Origin: Elainella sp. Prado103
GTDB taxonomy: Bacteria > Cyanobacteriota > Cyanobacteriia > Elainellales > Elainellaceae
Direction of reading: 5' to 3'
DNA length: 64,000 bases
NCBI GenBank assembly: GCA_025454395.1
Contig: JALOOM010000003.1
Span: 62,001 to 126,000 of the forward strand
Shown piece after piece: positions 18,918 through 28,400 of this stretch (within the stretch, counting starts at the first letter, position 1; every line of letters begins with the position of its first letter). Position numbers and translations under genes: made by a program. Under the pieces are notes generated by a model. That model did not search any database and was not told the DNA's origin. It worked only from the letters and a program-made list of their open reading frames with translations.

Positions 18918-19117
18918 TCAGCCTATGCTGTACTCAATCTAACTCCCATCTATGCCAAATATTACTGAGTAAGGCTTGAATTGAGGCAACGATCGCTTTC
19001 CATAACGCATCAGATTAGGTGGATACCCGATCACGAAAATCTGGTGGTTCTTGGGCGATCGAAGCATTCCGTCAACCCTAGCAAAGCTTTATCGGTTTAG
19101 GATCATAGGTCAGAACA
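18918..19117 (+). ncRNA. Candidate structured RNA with a rod-like fold, about 200 nt plus terminator
   Basis: Nested complementary segments can be read by eye: ATCTATG (18948-18954) with CATAGGT (19104-19110), AAGGCTT (18971) with AAGCTTT (19084), TTGA (18981) with TCAA (19072), CGATCGC plus TT (18990-18998) with GCGATCG preceded by GG (19053-19061), and CATCAGATT (19008-19016) with AATCTGGTG (19038-19046). This gives a long interrupted hairpin with an internal bubble, directly followed by a strong plus-strand terminator. No plus-strand gene precedes it for 2.2 kb. The shape and size recall 6S RNA, but identity was not established. The 5' end is a guess; CCTATG near 18922 is an alternative partner for CATAGG. 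Confidence 0.45.
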
Positions 19118-19147
19118 GAGGGCACTCCACTCGGATGCCCTTTTTTC
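19118..19147 (+). terminator. Strong plus-strand Rho-independent terminator
   Basis: AGGGCA (19119-19124) pairs with TGCCCT (19136-19141). TCC/GGA continues the stem past a single bulged C, the loop has four bases, and the T-run is six or more. Read on the minus strand there is no T-run, so it does not serve tyrS. Confidence 0.8.
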
Positions 19148-19214
19148 TTGTGATGGCATTTTATGGCATTATTTCCGATCGGGTGCTTTTCGCTCTGATG
19201 CTTTTCGCTGTTGC

Positions 19215-20486
19215 TTAATCAATTAGGCGGCGGAATTTGCGTTTTCCTACCTGGATCACCTTCCCGGACAGGTCAGCCGCACTGGCAAAGGTCTGATCCA
19301 CCCCATCAACACGCTGCCCTTCTAGCTTCACTGCGCCACCCTGAATTTGCCGACGGGCCTCCGAACTGCTATCGCACAAACCGCAGGCACTCAGAACGTA
19401 AAACAGCTTAGCTGGAAATTCGATCGCGCTCAGGGAGAATTCAGGCACCGATTTCGCCTGATCCGAAGCGCCGCCTAGAATGGTTTCCGCATCTTGTTGC
19501 GCTTGGAGAGCCGCCTCACGACCATGATATTGACTCACCACCTCCAGAGCTAACAGCTTTTGGGCTTCGCGCGCATCCGTGGGTAACTGATCCAGCGGCA
19601 GGTTGGTCAGTAGCTCAAAGTACTGTTTGACCGCGACATCCGGCACTTTTTGCAGCTTGGAATACATAGCGAGCGCGTCTTCCGTGAGCCCAACATAGTT
19701 GCCTAAGGACTTCGACATTTTTTGCACCCCATCTAATCCAGGCAAAATGGGCATTAACAACCCAAATTGCGGCCGCTGACCAAAATGACGCTGCAAATCT
19801 CGCCCCACCGCCAGGTTAAATTTTTGATCGGTGCCACCCAGCTCCACATCGGCTGCCAACGCCACTGAGTCATAGCCTTGCATGAGGGGATACAAAAACT
19901 CATGCAGGTAGATCGGCGTTTCTTTTTTGTAGCGCTCAGCAAATCCCTCTTTGGCTAACATTTGCCCAACCGTCATGGTACTGAGCAAAGACAAAATTTG
20001 AGCCAGGTCAAGCTGGGATAACCATTCGGAATTGTAACGAATTTCTAAGCGTCCGGGGGTGTCAAAGTCCAGAATAGGGCGCAATTGTTCGATGTAAGTC
20101 TCGGCATTCCGCTTCACATCCGCTTCTGTTAACTGTTTGCGCACCTCCGACTTACCCGTGGGATCGCCGATCCGAGCCGTAAAATCACCAATGAGCAGAA
20201 TGGCAGTGTGACCTGCGTCCTGAAAAGCTCGGAGCTTTCGGTAAACAATACTATGACCCAAATGAATTTCTGAACCCGTCGGATCAATCCCAAATTTAAT
20301 TCGCAGGGGACGATCGGTCTGCTGCAAACGAGCCACCAGATTTTCACTCGGATCTTGGGATTCCACTTGGTTAGGGAAAATGTCGATGGTGCCCCGTTCT
20401 AACCAGTCCACCGAGGAGAGCACGCTACCAGTTTTAGAAAGACCAGTTTTAGAAAGACCAGTTTTGGGAAGAGAGGTTTCAGACAT
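19215..20486 (-). CDS. tyrS: Tyrosyl-tRNA synthetase
   Basis: Class I aminoacyl-tRNA synthetase charging tRNA-Tyr. The HIGH-type motif is HLGH (75-78). KMSKS is intact at about residue 256 in KMSKSLGNY, and a C-terminal S4 RNA-binding domain is present (about 355-420). The 423-residue length is typical. The first ~20 residues ([15 protein letters not shown]) are a repeat-derived extension encoded by three 15-bp units near 20426-20470. Another short tandem repeat (GCCAGAACTGA units) lies upstream at 20529-20565. Confidence 0.97.
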   Translation of the reverse strand: MSETSLPKTGLSKTGLSKTGSVLSSVDWLERGTIDIFPNQVESQDPSENLVARLQQTDRPLRIKFGIDPTGSEIHLGHSIVYRKLRAFQDAGHTAILLIGDFTARIGDPTGKSEVRKQLTEADVKRNAETYIEQLRPILDFDTPGRLEIRYNSEWLSQLDLAQILSLLSTMTVGQMLAKEGFAERYKKETPIYLHEFLYPLMQGYDSVALAADVELGGTDQKFNLAVGRDLQRHFGQRPQFGLLMPILPGLDGVQKMSKSLGNYVGLTEDALAMYSKLQKVPDVAVKQYFELLTNLPLDQLPTDAREAQKLLALEVVSQYHGREAALQAQQDAETILGGASDQAKSVPEFSLSAIEFPAKLFYVLSACGLCDSSSEARRQIQGGAVKLEGQRVDGVDQTFASAADLSGKVIQVGKRKFRRLID

Positions 20487-20695
20487 ACATTTCAGACATC
20501 ATCATTGCAGACCAGGGGTGGGTAAGCCAGAATTGAGCCAGAACTGAGCCAGAACTGAGCCAGCCAGAAATTGGGTTAAACCAGAATTGGCAAAATTCCA
20601 AATAGATCCGCTAAACTCTCTGACATCGAACCTAATTTGATATCAAACCCGATCGATTCCGGCAAATCGTGCCTCATTCTGGACAACCAGACTAC

Positions 20696-20701
20696 TATAA
20701 T
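20696..20701 (+). promoter_or_regulatory. Likely -10 element of the PBP gene
   Basis: A perfect TATAAT lies 28 bp before the GTG start. No good -35 is seen at 16-18 bp upstream. Transcription would start around 20708, leaving a short leader. Confidence 0.45.
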
Positions 20702-20729
20702 TGCAAAACTTTAGGGAATTATCACGGCT

Positions 20730-22691
20730 GTGTCTTCTAATACTGCCCGCTCCAATTCATTAAACCCGAATTCGGCAAACCCGAAAAAGCCGCCTGTGAA
20801 GAAACCCAAAGCGAAGGCTGAGCATTCACCCTGGCAATATGTTCAGTCAGTCGCTCAAGTTTCGGCTGGTACCATTCTCGGCATCACGATGCTGGCTAGT
20901 TCTGTCGTTGCAGGTGGATTAGTTGGACTGGCCCTCAGTTTTCGTAACCTTCCGGATGTTCGGGTGCTGCGAAACTATATCCCTTCAGAAACCAGCTATG
21001 TCTACGATGTGAATGGCACCTTGCTCGATAGCATTCATGATGAAGCCAATCGAGAAGTGGTGCCGCTCAATACGATCTCGCCAGATCTGAAACGAGCCGT
21101 TTTGGCGATCGAAGATAGCTACTTTTTCTCTCATCATGGCATTAACCCTTCTGGGATCGCCCGGGCTCTGTTAGCCAACCTGGAAGAAGGACAGACAGTG
21201 GAAGGAGGATCCACAGTCACCATGCAGTTGGTGAAAAACCTATTTCTCACCCCCGAACGGAGTTTGAGCCGCAAGGTCGCTGAGGCTGTGTTGTCGCTGC
21301 GACTGGAGCAGGTTTTTACCAAAGATCAGATCCTGGAAATGTATCTGAACCAGGTGTATTGGGGGCATAACACCTATGGGGTAGAAACAGCAGCGCGGAG
21401 CTACTTTAATAAGCGCTCCTCCGAGCTAAACCTGGCAGAAGCTTCTATGATGGCAGGCTTGATTCAAGCCCCAGAAGTTTACAGCCCGTTTGTCAACTAT
21501 CAAAAAGCGAAAGAGCGTCAGGCGATCGTGCTCGATCGAATGCGGCGCATTGGTTGGATTAACCAAGCTGAGCTTGATCAAGCCAAAGCCACCCCGATCC
21601 AACTAGGCGAAATCACCTCGTTCCGGGCCAGTCAAGCGCCCTACATTACGGATGCGGTGGTACAAGAGTTAACCAGCCGGTTTGGCCGAGAGGCCGTGTT
21701 GCAGGGCGGTATGCGGGTACAGACGACGATCGATCTGGAGCTACAACGCAAAGCCGAAGAAACCGTACGAGAAGGTTTGGGATCGATCCAGGCGCAAGGG
21801 ATCTATGCCGATCAGATGGCATTGGTCGCAGTGGATCCTCGGACTCATTTCGTGAAGGCGATGGTGGGCGGGGTAGACTACAACAAGAGCCAGTACAACC
21901 GGGCCACACAAGCCCTACGGCAACCGGGATCGGCCTTTAAGCCTTTCGTTTATTACGCAGCTTTTGCCAGCGGCAATTATGCACCTGATTCCACCGTGAT
22001 GGATACCCCCGTCAGCTACCCCGATGGCGATGGCTACTATACACCCCAAAACTACGACGGCGGCTTTTATGGAGCCATGTCGGTGCGGCAAGCCCTAGCC
22101 CAATCGCGCAACATTCCAGCCATTCGGCTGGGGCAAGAAGTGGGGATTAATCGAGTCGTGGAAGTGTGTCGGACGTTAGGGATCAAAAGCCCCATGGAGC
22201 CAGTCACTTCTTTGCCCTTGGGCTCGGTTGATCTGACACCGCTGGAAATGGCTGGAGCCTATGCCACCTTCGCGAACGGGGGCTGGCACTCTGAAACCAC
22301 CACAATCGTGCAGGTCACCGACAGTAAGGGGAATGTCTTACTGGATAACTCACCGCGTCCCCAATTGGTACTTGATCCTTGGGCAGTCGCCGCGCTCAAT
22401 TCCACGATGCAGGATGTAATCAGCCGCGGAACGGGCACGGCAGCCCGGATCGATCGCCCTGCGGCGGGTAAGACCGGCACCACTTCCTCCGAACGGGATA
22501 TCTGGTTTGTGGGCTATGTGCCCCAGCTCTCTGTATCCGTTTGGGTCGGCAACGATGACTATAGCCCGATCGGCAAAGGCGCAACGGGAGGAGGCTTTGT
22601 CGCACCCGTCTGGCGTAGTTTTATGTACAAAGCCATGAGCGGCGTACCCGTTGAGAACTTTAAACCCATGTCCAATTTTGTTCGCCCTTGA
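20730..22691 (+). CDS. Class A penicillin-binding protein (transglycosylase-transpeptidase)
   Basis: A bifunctional PBP1A-like enzyme that polymerises and cross-links peptidoglycan at the outer face of the plasma membrane. After a basic Lys/Pro-rich N-terminus there is one membrane segment (about 43-75). The GT51 domain carries EDSYFFSHHGI (catalytic Glu about 128), GGSTVTMQLVKN and LEMYLNQVYWG. The transpeptidase domain has SAFK (Ser about 401), SRN and KTGTT (about 580). GTG is used as the start; the N-terminal low-complexity NPNSANPKKP is partly repeat-coded. The length of 653 is normal for the class. Confidence 0.95.
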   Translation: MSSNTARSNSLNPNSANPKKPPVKKPKAKAEHSPWQYVQSVAQVSAGTILGITMLASSVVAGGLVGLALSFRNLPDVRVLRNYIPSETSYVYDVNGTLLDSIHDEANREVVPLNTISPDLKRAVLAIEDSYFFSHHGINPSGIARALLANLEEGQTVEGGSTVTMQLVKNLFLTPERSLSRKVAEAVLSLRLEQVFTKDQILEMYLNQVYWGHNTYGVETAARSYFNKRSSELNLAEASMMAGLIQAPEVYSPFVNYQKAKERQAIVLDRMRRIGWINQAELDQAKATPIQLGEITSFRASQAPYITDAVVQELTSRFGREAVLQGGMRVQTTIDLELQRKAEETVREGLGSIQAQGIYADQMALVAVDPRTHFVKAMVGGVDYNKSQYNRATQALRQPGSAFKPFVYYAAFASGNYAPDSTVMDTPVSYPDGDGYYTPQNYDGGFYGAMSVRQALAQSRNIPAIRLGQEVGINRVVEVCRTLGIKSPMEPVTSLPLGSVDLTPLEMAGAYATFANGGWHSETTTIVQVTDSKGNVLLDNSPRPQLVLDPWAVAALNSTMQDVISRGTGTAARIDRPAAGKTGTTSSERDIWFVGYVPQLSVSVWVGNDDYSPIGKGATGGGFVAPVWRSFMYKAMSGVPVENFKPMSNFVRP

Positions 22692-22754
22692 TTTTGCCCT
22701 TGATACAGTCCTCTGACCAGGGCAGAACCGTCTTCCAGGGTTGCTGAGCTGAGA

Positions 22755-22822
22755 GGATTGCCGTGGGAACTATAGGAGCCGTGGGAGCTGTGGGAGCTAT
22801 AGGAACCATGGGAGCTATGGAG
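22755..22822. repeat. Degenerate GTGGGAGCTATAGGA-type repeat
   Basis: Five to six imperfect copies of a 9-12-bp unit (GTGGGAGCT, ATAGGAACC, ATGGGAGCT) fill the gap between the PBP gene and the convergent DUF1825 gene. Confidence 0.7.
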
Positions 22823-23143
22823 CTACTGTTGTTCTACTTCAGAACGCATACGCTCCAAGGTGACATGCATTTGATCAAACATTTGTTGAGGAGTCACACC
22901 CAATTGGCCAAGCTGAGTCTTAAGCTGCTCAACTGTCATCTTGGCCATAAAATCCTCAGATAGCTCGAAGCGTTTCATGAAGACTTGATAGCGATCCATC
23001 ATGGCTTCCATTTGTTCAATGAAAATCTTTTTCCCTTCCCGATCGAACTTGCCATAATCAGCACCAAGACGGGTGAGAGACTGGTAGTCTTCAAAGAGCT
23101 GCTTCGCTTCCTGTTGAACGATCTCAGAATCAAAAAATCCCAT
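22823..23143 (-). CDS. DUF1825 family protein
   Basis: A 106-residue, highly charged, all-helical protein of the cyanobacterial DUF1825 family (opening MGFFDSEIVQQEAKQL, then LFEDYQSLTRLGADYGKFDR). No enzymatic motif and no signal peptide are present. It is widespread in cyanobacteria and its function is unknown. It is convergent with the PBP gene and has no close partner. Confidence 0.92.
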   Translation of the reverse strand: MGFFDSEIVQQEAKQLFEDYQSLTRLGADYGKFDREGKKIFIEQMEAMMDRYQVFMKRFELSEDFMAKMTVEQLKTQLGQLGVTPQQMFDQMHVTLERMRSEVEQQ

Positions 23144-23677
23144 TGTTATCCGCGTTCTGAAATGGTTGCTTGAAATGGCTGACGTAGTCGCCCATCTCTG
23201 TATTTGATCTTAATGCGATCTTAGTATCAGTTCGAGTCGGGGTTGGAGATCGGATTTCTCTACCCCTGCCCCCCATACGATTCCGGAAGCATTCTCAATT
23301 GTAATCATGGGTAGATCAGAGCTTTTATTTCAATCCAGCTTTCCCAGAATGGTTAAATACCAGGATGGTTAAACAATTGGCAATCTTCCGAGCGATCGGC
23401 ACATGAGGGATTAAAATTAGGATTCAACGAATATTTGTATTAGTGCCGTGTCACTAGATCTGAGTCATCAGAATCATTGAGCTTGCAACAAATTTAAATC
23501 AGCTTATTGGAAGCCTTATCCCTGCCCAGGGATCGGTGATTCAAATCCCATTGCCTCCCTTGTGTTCCCCGATAGTCTCGTCTATTTTCATGATTTATTG
23601 ATGGTTATGATAGATCTTCCATTCGGAAGACCAGGCTTTGGGGTTGCTTGTTCGGAAGATTTTTAGAGTAAATTTTC
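23144..23677. other. Intergenic region with a hairpin in the leader of the AAA-GGDEF gene
   Basis: 534 bp without a gene between divergent units. TCTTCC (23615-23620) and GGAAGA (23625-23630) form a small hairpin. TTCGGAAGA recurs at 23651-23659, so the 5' leader can fold in two alternative ways. Confidence 0.4.
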
Positions 23678-25366
23678 ATGCAACCAGTGCTTCAACCCAG
23701 TTCTCTAGAATTTCCCAGTGGTCCTATCCCACTCCATTCCCACTTCTACATTGAGCGTCCACCGATCGAACAACTTGCCTATGCGGAGGTCGATAAACCT
23801 GGGAGCTTGATTCGCATTCGGGCCCCTCAGATGATGGGAAAAAGTTCGCTCCTGAACCGAGTGCTAGACTATGCAGAAGCAGCCGATTACTTCACGGTTC
23901 AGCTAGACTTTCAGGATGCTGGGGTAGGAAGCAGTGAGTCTCTCAATCAGCTTCTGCGCTGGTTCTCAGCCACCATCAGTTTAGAACTCGGTCTGAAACC
24001 CCGCCTAGATGAGTATTGGGATGAAGAAGTCGGCAGCAAAGTGAGCTGTAGCCTCTATTGGCAGCGGTATTTGCTAGCTCAGATCGATCGCCCCATTGTT
24101 TTAGCGCTTAATAATATTGATTGGCTGTTTAACTATCCTCAAATTGCCAAAGAGTTTTTAGCCCTCCTGCGATCCTGGTATGAAAAGGCCAGGCAAGGAT
24201 CCGCTTGGCGACATCTGCGCTTTGTCGTCGTCTACTCCACCGATGCCTATGTGCCACTCGACATTAACCAATCCCCATTTAATGTCGGACTGCCCTTGAA
24301 GTTGCCCCCTTTCAACCTAGAGCAGATCAAACAACTCGCACAGCGCTATATGATTGCTTGGGCGGAAACAGAGGTGGGGCACCTGCGGTTGGCGGCTCTG
24401 CAAGAGCTAACCGGCGGTCACCCCTATCTCGTGCATCTGGCACTGTACCACCTTTGTCGGGCAGAAACCTCCCTAGAGCGGTTATTGGAGGATGCTACAA
24501 CCGAATCCGGCATCTATGGGGATCATTTACGGCGATTACTAGCCACCATCCAGTCCGATCCCAATTTGGAAGATGCTTTCAAGCAGATCATTTCTTCTGA
24601 TGCCCCCATGAAGCTGGAACCCACCTCTGCCTATCGCTTAGATGGGTTAGGCTTAGTGCGGCTTGAGGGCGATCGGGTCGTGGCAAGTTGCGACTTATAC
24701 CGTATCTACTTCAAAGAGAAGCTGTTTTCCTATCGGGAAGTGTTGCTTAAACTAGAACACTTTCATCGATCGCGCTTGCGGTTTGACCTATTTGCACCGC
24801 CGATGCGGGCTACCCTGGCAGAACCGAGCGAAGAAGCCAGCACCAATCCTCAGATCGATCAATTGACCCAGGTGGCCACCCGTCAGCAATTTGATGCCAC
24901 CTTACAGATGGAGTGGAAACGATCGCTGCGAGAGCATACACCGATCGCCCTCACTTTGATTGATCTCGACTATTTCAAGGTTTACAACGAAACCTACGGG
25001 CAAGCCGATGGCGATCTTTGCCTGCAAAAAGTGGCTAAGGTGTTGCAAGAAGTGATTCAGCGTCCAGCCGATCTGGTCGCCCGCTACGGTGGGGAAGAAT
25101 TTGTCGTGCTCTTGCCCCAAACCGATCTGTCGGGTGCTACCTTCGTGGCTGAAACCATTCGCATCCAGGTCGCCGCCCTTGAGATCGCTTGTGAATACTC
25201 CATGTTGGATGGATTACCCAGTTCGGTATTAACCGTGAGTGCTGGAGTTGTTTCCACGATTCCCGACTCCTACCGTTCGATCAGCAGCCTGTTAGAGACG
25301 CTCGATCGAGCCTTGTACCAATCCAAACGGCAAGGTCGAAACCGAGTCACGGCCATTGAGGTTTAG
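23678..25366 (+). CDS. AAA-like (STAND-type) ATPase fused to a GGDEF diguanylate cyclase
   Basis: A 562-residue fusion. Residues 20-320 are an AAA-like domain of the kind common in cyanobacteria (AAA_35), with Walker A QMMGKSSLL (GKSS 54-57). Where the Walker B acidic pair is expected, the sequence is ALNNIDWLF (about 141-149), so two acidic positions are Asn. Residues about 395-562 are a GGDEF domain with an intact GGEEF active site (471-475) and an inhibitory RxxD site (RPAD, 462-465), so c-di-GMP synthesis with product inhibition is expected. No membrane segment is seen. The next gene starts 34 bp downstream with a second AAA_35 domain, so the two are an operon. Confidence 0.88.
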   Translation: MQPVLQPSSLEFPSGPIPLHSHFYIERPPIEQLAYAEVDKPGSLIRIRAPQMMGKSSLLNRVLDYAEAADYFTVQLDFQDAGVGSSESLNQLLRWFSATISLELGLKPRLDEYWDEEVGSKVSCSLYWQRYLLAQIDRPIVLALNNIDWLFNYPQIAKEFLALLRSWYEKARQGSAWRHLRFVVVYSTDAYVPLDINQSPFNVGLPLKLPPFNLEQIKQLAQRYMIAWAETEVGHLRLAALQELTGGHPYLVHLALYHLCRAETSLERLLEDATTESGIYGDHLRRLLATIQSDPNLEDAFKQIISSDAPMKLEPTSAYRLDGLGLVRLEGDRVVASCDLYRIYFKEKLFSYREVLLKLEHFHRSRLRFDLFAPPMRATLAEPSEEASTNPQIDQLTQVATRQQFDATLQMEWKRSLREHTPIALTLIDLDYFKVYNETYGQADGDLCLQKVAKVLQEVIQRPADLVARYGGEEFVVLLPQTDLSGATFVAETIRIQVAALEIACEYSMLDGLPSSVLTVSAGVVSTIPDSYRSISSLLETLDRALYQSKRQGRNRVTAIEV

Positions 25367-25400
25367 CGAATCTCCCATGGATTAAGCACGGTGAATAGCC

Positions 25401-28400
25401 ATGGTGCAGTTTGATTACCAGGTGGGGGGCAGCCTCCAGTCGAATCATCCAACCTATGTCGAGCGAGCAGCCGATACCGAACTCTATCAGTTTTTGCTCC
25501 AGGGTGAGCTGTGCTATGCCTTTAATGCTCGCCAAATGGGCAAGTCATCCCTGATGATGCGAGCGAAGCATCGGTTAGAGATGGCGGGCTATCGCTGTGC
25601 CGTCTTGGATATGACCTGCTTAGGCAGCGAAGTTACTTCGATCGAGCAATTTTACAAAGGGTTGGCTTACGAACTCTGGATGGGGTTTGATCTGCTCGAT
25701 CAACTCTCCCTCAAAGCCTGGTGGCAGACTCACCAAGATTTACCCGTCCTGCAACGGCTGAGACTCTTTTTGCAAGAATTGCTGCACTGCTTCCCCACCG
25801 ATCGCTTGCTGATTCTGATCGATGAAATTGACAGTGTCTTGAGCCTGCCGGAACCGATCGATGATTTTTTTGCCTTGATTCGTTACTGCTACGATCAACG
25901 ATCGCACCATCCCAGCTTCCAGCGCATCACCTTCGCCTTATTTGGGGTCACTACCCCCTCAGATTTAGTACAAGACAAACGCAAAACCCCCTTTAATGTC
26001 GGGCGAGCTATCAACCTGCAAGGGTTTCAACTCCACGAAGTAGAACCATTAACCCAAATCCTGGTGGGTAAAGTTCCGGCTCCGCAAGCGATCATGCAGG
26101 AGATCTTAGTCTGGAGCAACGGGCAGCCCTTTCTGACCCAGAAACTTTGTCGGCTGGTGTTACAGGCTGTGGCATCCAGTGCCAATCCAGTGGTGATTCC
26201 ACGCGGCACGGAAGCATTCTGGATGGAAAATCTCGTTCAGTCTCAGCTCTTGCAGCATTGGGAAACCCAGGACGAGCCCGAACATCTGCGCACGATCCGC
26301 GATCGGTTATTGAAATCTCGTTACAACACCAGCCGACTGCTGAGCCTTTACCAGCAAATCTGGCATTCAGAAGCGGCCCTAGACATCACGATCGCCCCTT
26401 TTCCCGTCTCCCGCCCCAGCAGCGATCCCCTGACACCACCCCATCAGCCCAATCTTGCCCCGACCCTGCATCCCAGTCCTATTCTTGCTGATAATAGCCC
26501 CGAACAACTGGAACTGTTGCTATCAGGGATCGTGATCCGTCAGCAAGGCTTTCTGCGGATTAAAAACCGGATCTACCGGCAAGTTTTTGACCAGAACTGG
26601 GTGCAAACCCATCTTGACATGCTCCGGCCTTATTCGGAATCCATTGCAGCCTGGAAAATAGCAGACCAGTCTGATCGATCGCGATTATTGCGAGGACAGG
26701 CACTACAAGATGCCCAACAATGGGCCCAAGGGAAAAGTTTAAGCGCGATCGACTATCAGTTTTTGAGTGCAAGCCAACAGCAAGAGCAACAGGAAATCCA
26801 GCAAGCCCTCGAAGCCGCCCGTTTGAAAGAAGTCGAAGCCCGTCTGGTGGTGGAGCGACGCAGTTCACACCGACAACGACTCTGGCTGGGGTTGATTAGT
26901 GCCAAGCTCATTCTGGTCAGTGGTTTGGCACTCATGACCTTTCAGCTCTATCGCCAGACTGCTATCAGCGAAGTAAAAGCAATTACTGAAGCCTCTGAAA
27001 CTTACTACACCTCAAACCAAAGGCTAGATGCTTTGGTCACCGCTCTGCAAGCCGCCCAGAAACTCAAGGCGATCGGGCAGCGGGGCAATGCCAGCATTCG
27101 GGAACCAGTCAATCGCGTTCTGCGCCAAGCCGTTTACAATGCCCGCGAGATCAACCGATTTTCGGATCCTGGTAGTCCGGTGCATGCGATCGCCATCAGC
27201 CCCAACCGACGACTGATTGTGTCAGGTGGCGAAGATCGGATTGTGCGATTCTGGCAGCCAGACGGCAAATTGCTGACCCAGTTATACGGTCATAGCGCCC
27301 ATATTCAAACGATCGCCATTAGCCCCGATAGCCACTTGATCGCCACAGCAGGAGACGATCGCACAATTATTCTCTGGCAAGCAGATGGTAAAAGAGTTGC
27401 CCGTTTGATTGGGCATGGGGGAAGCATCACTGCCATTATGTTTAGCCCCACCGGCGATCGGATCGCTTCAGTCAGCCAGGATCGAACCCTCAAACTCTGG
27501 AACCTGAAGGGAAAATTGCTGACAACGCTTCCAGCCCATCCAGAGGCGATCAGAGATGTAGCATTTAGTGCCGATGGGCGATTACTGGTGACTGTGAGTG
27601 ATGACCGCACCATCAAAGTTTGGGAACATGCGAAAAAACAGCTACTCACCACCTTAAATGGTCATCAAGCTCCAATCCGGGCAGTCGCCCTCAGCCCCAA
27701 CAATCGCACGCTCCTCTCCGGAGATGCCGCCGGGGTTCTGAAACTGTGGACGCTAGAAGGAACACTGATTCGCACTTGGTCTGGACATCCCGATGCGATT
27801 GAGGATCTGAAATTTAGTCCCTTGGGTCAACTTATGGCCTCCGCAGGCAGCGATGCCACGATCAAACTCTGGAACCGGGATGGGATTTTGTTAGCCAGCT
27901 TAGAAGGCCATCACAAACCCGTCCAGAGTGTGGCTTTTAGCCCAGATGGTCGATCGTTAATCTCAGGCAGTACAGACGAGTCGATCCGGATCTGGCAGGT
28001 ACAAAATCAATTCGTCAAGCCGCTAGTCGGGCATGAGGCAGCAGTCACAGCCGTAGCCTTCAACCCGGTGGATCAAACGCTGATGACTGGCAGTGCCGAT
28101 CAAACCTTACGGCTCTGGAATCGACGCGGAGCGATGCTGCGAGTTTGGCGGGGCCATCCAGACCGGATCTCTAGGATTGCGATCAGCCCCGATGGTCAAA
28201 CCATTGCCTCGGCTGCCGCTCAAACCATCCGCCTCTGGAACCCGATCGGGCAGCTCAAAGGCACCCTCACCGGGCATCAAGGCAAAGTTCAGGCCTTGGC
28301 GTTTAGCCCCAACGGGCAACGATTAGCCTCAACGGGCAACGATACTCTGATCAATCTTTGGGATCGCCAAGGTCATCTGATCAAAAGTTGGGTTGGTCAT

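Noticed and set aside
19118-19147. Terminator hairpin as the tyrS terminator
   Set aside because: The T-run is on the plus strand only, so it cannot end the minus-strand tyrS transcript.
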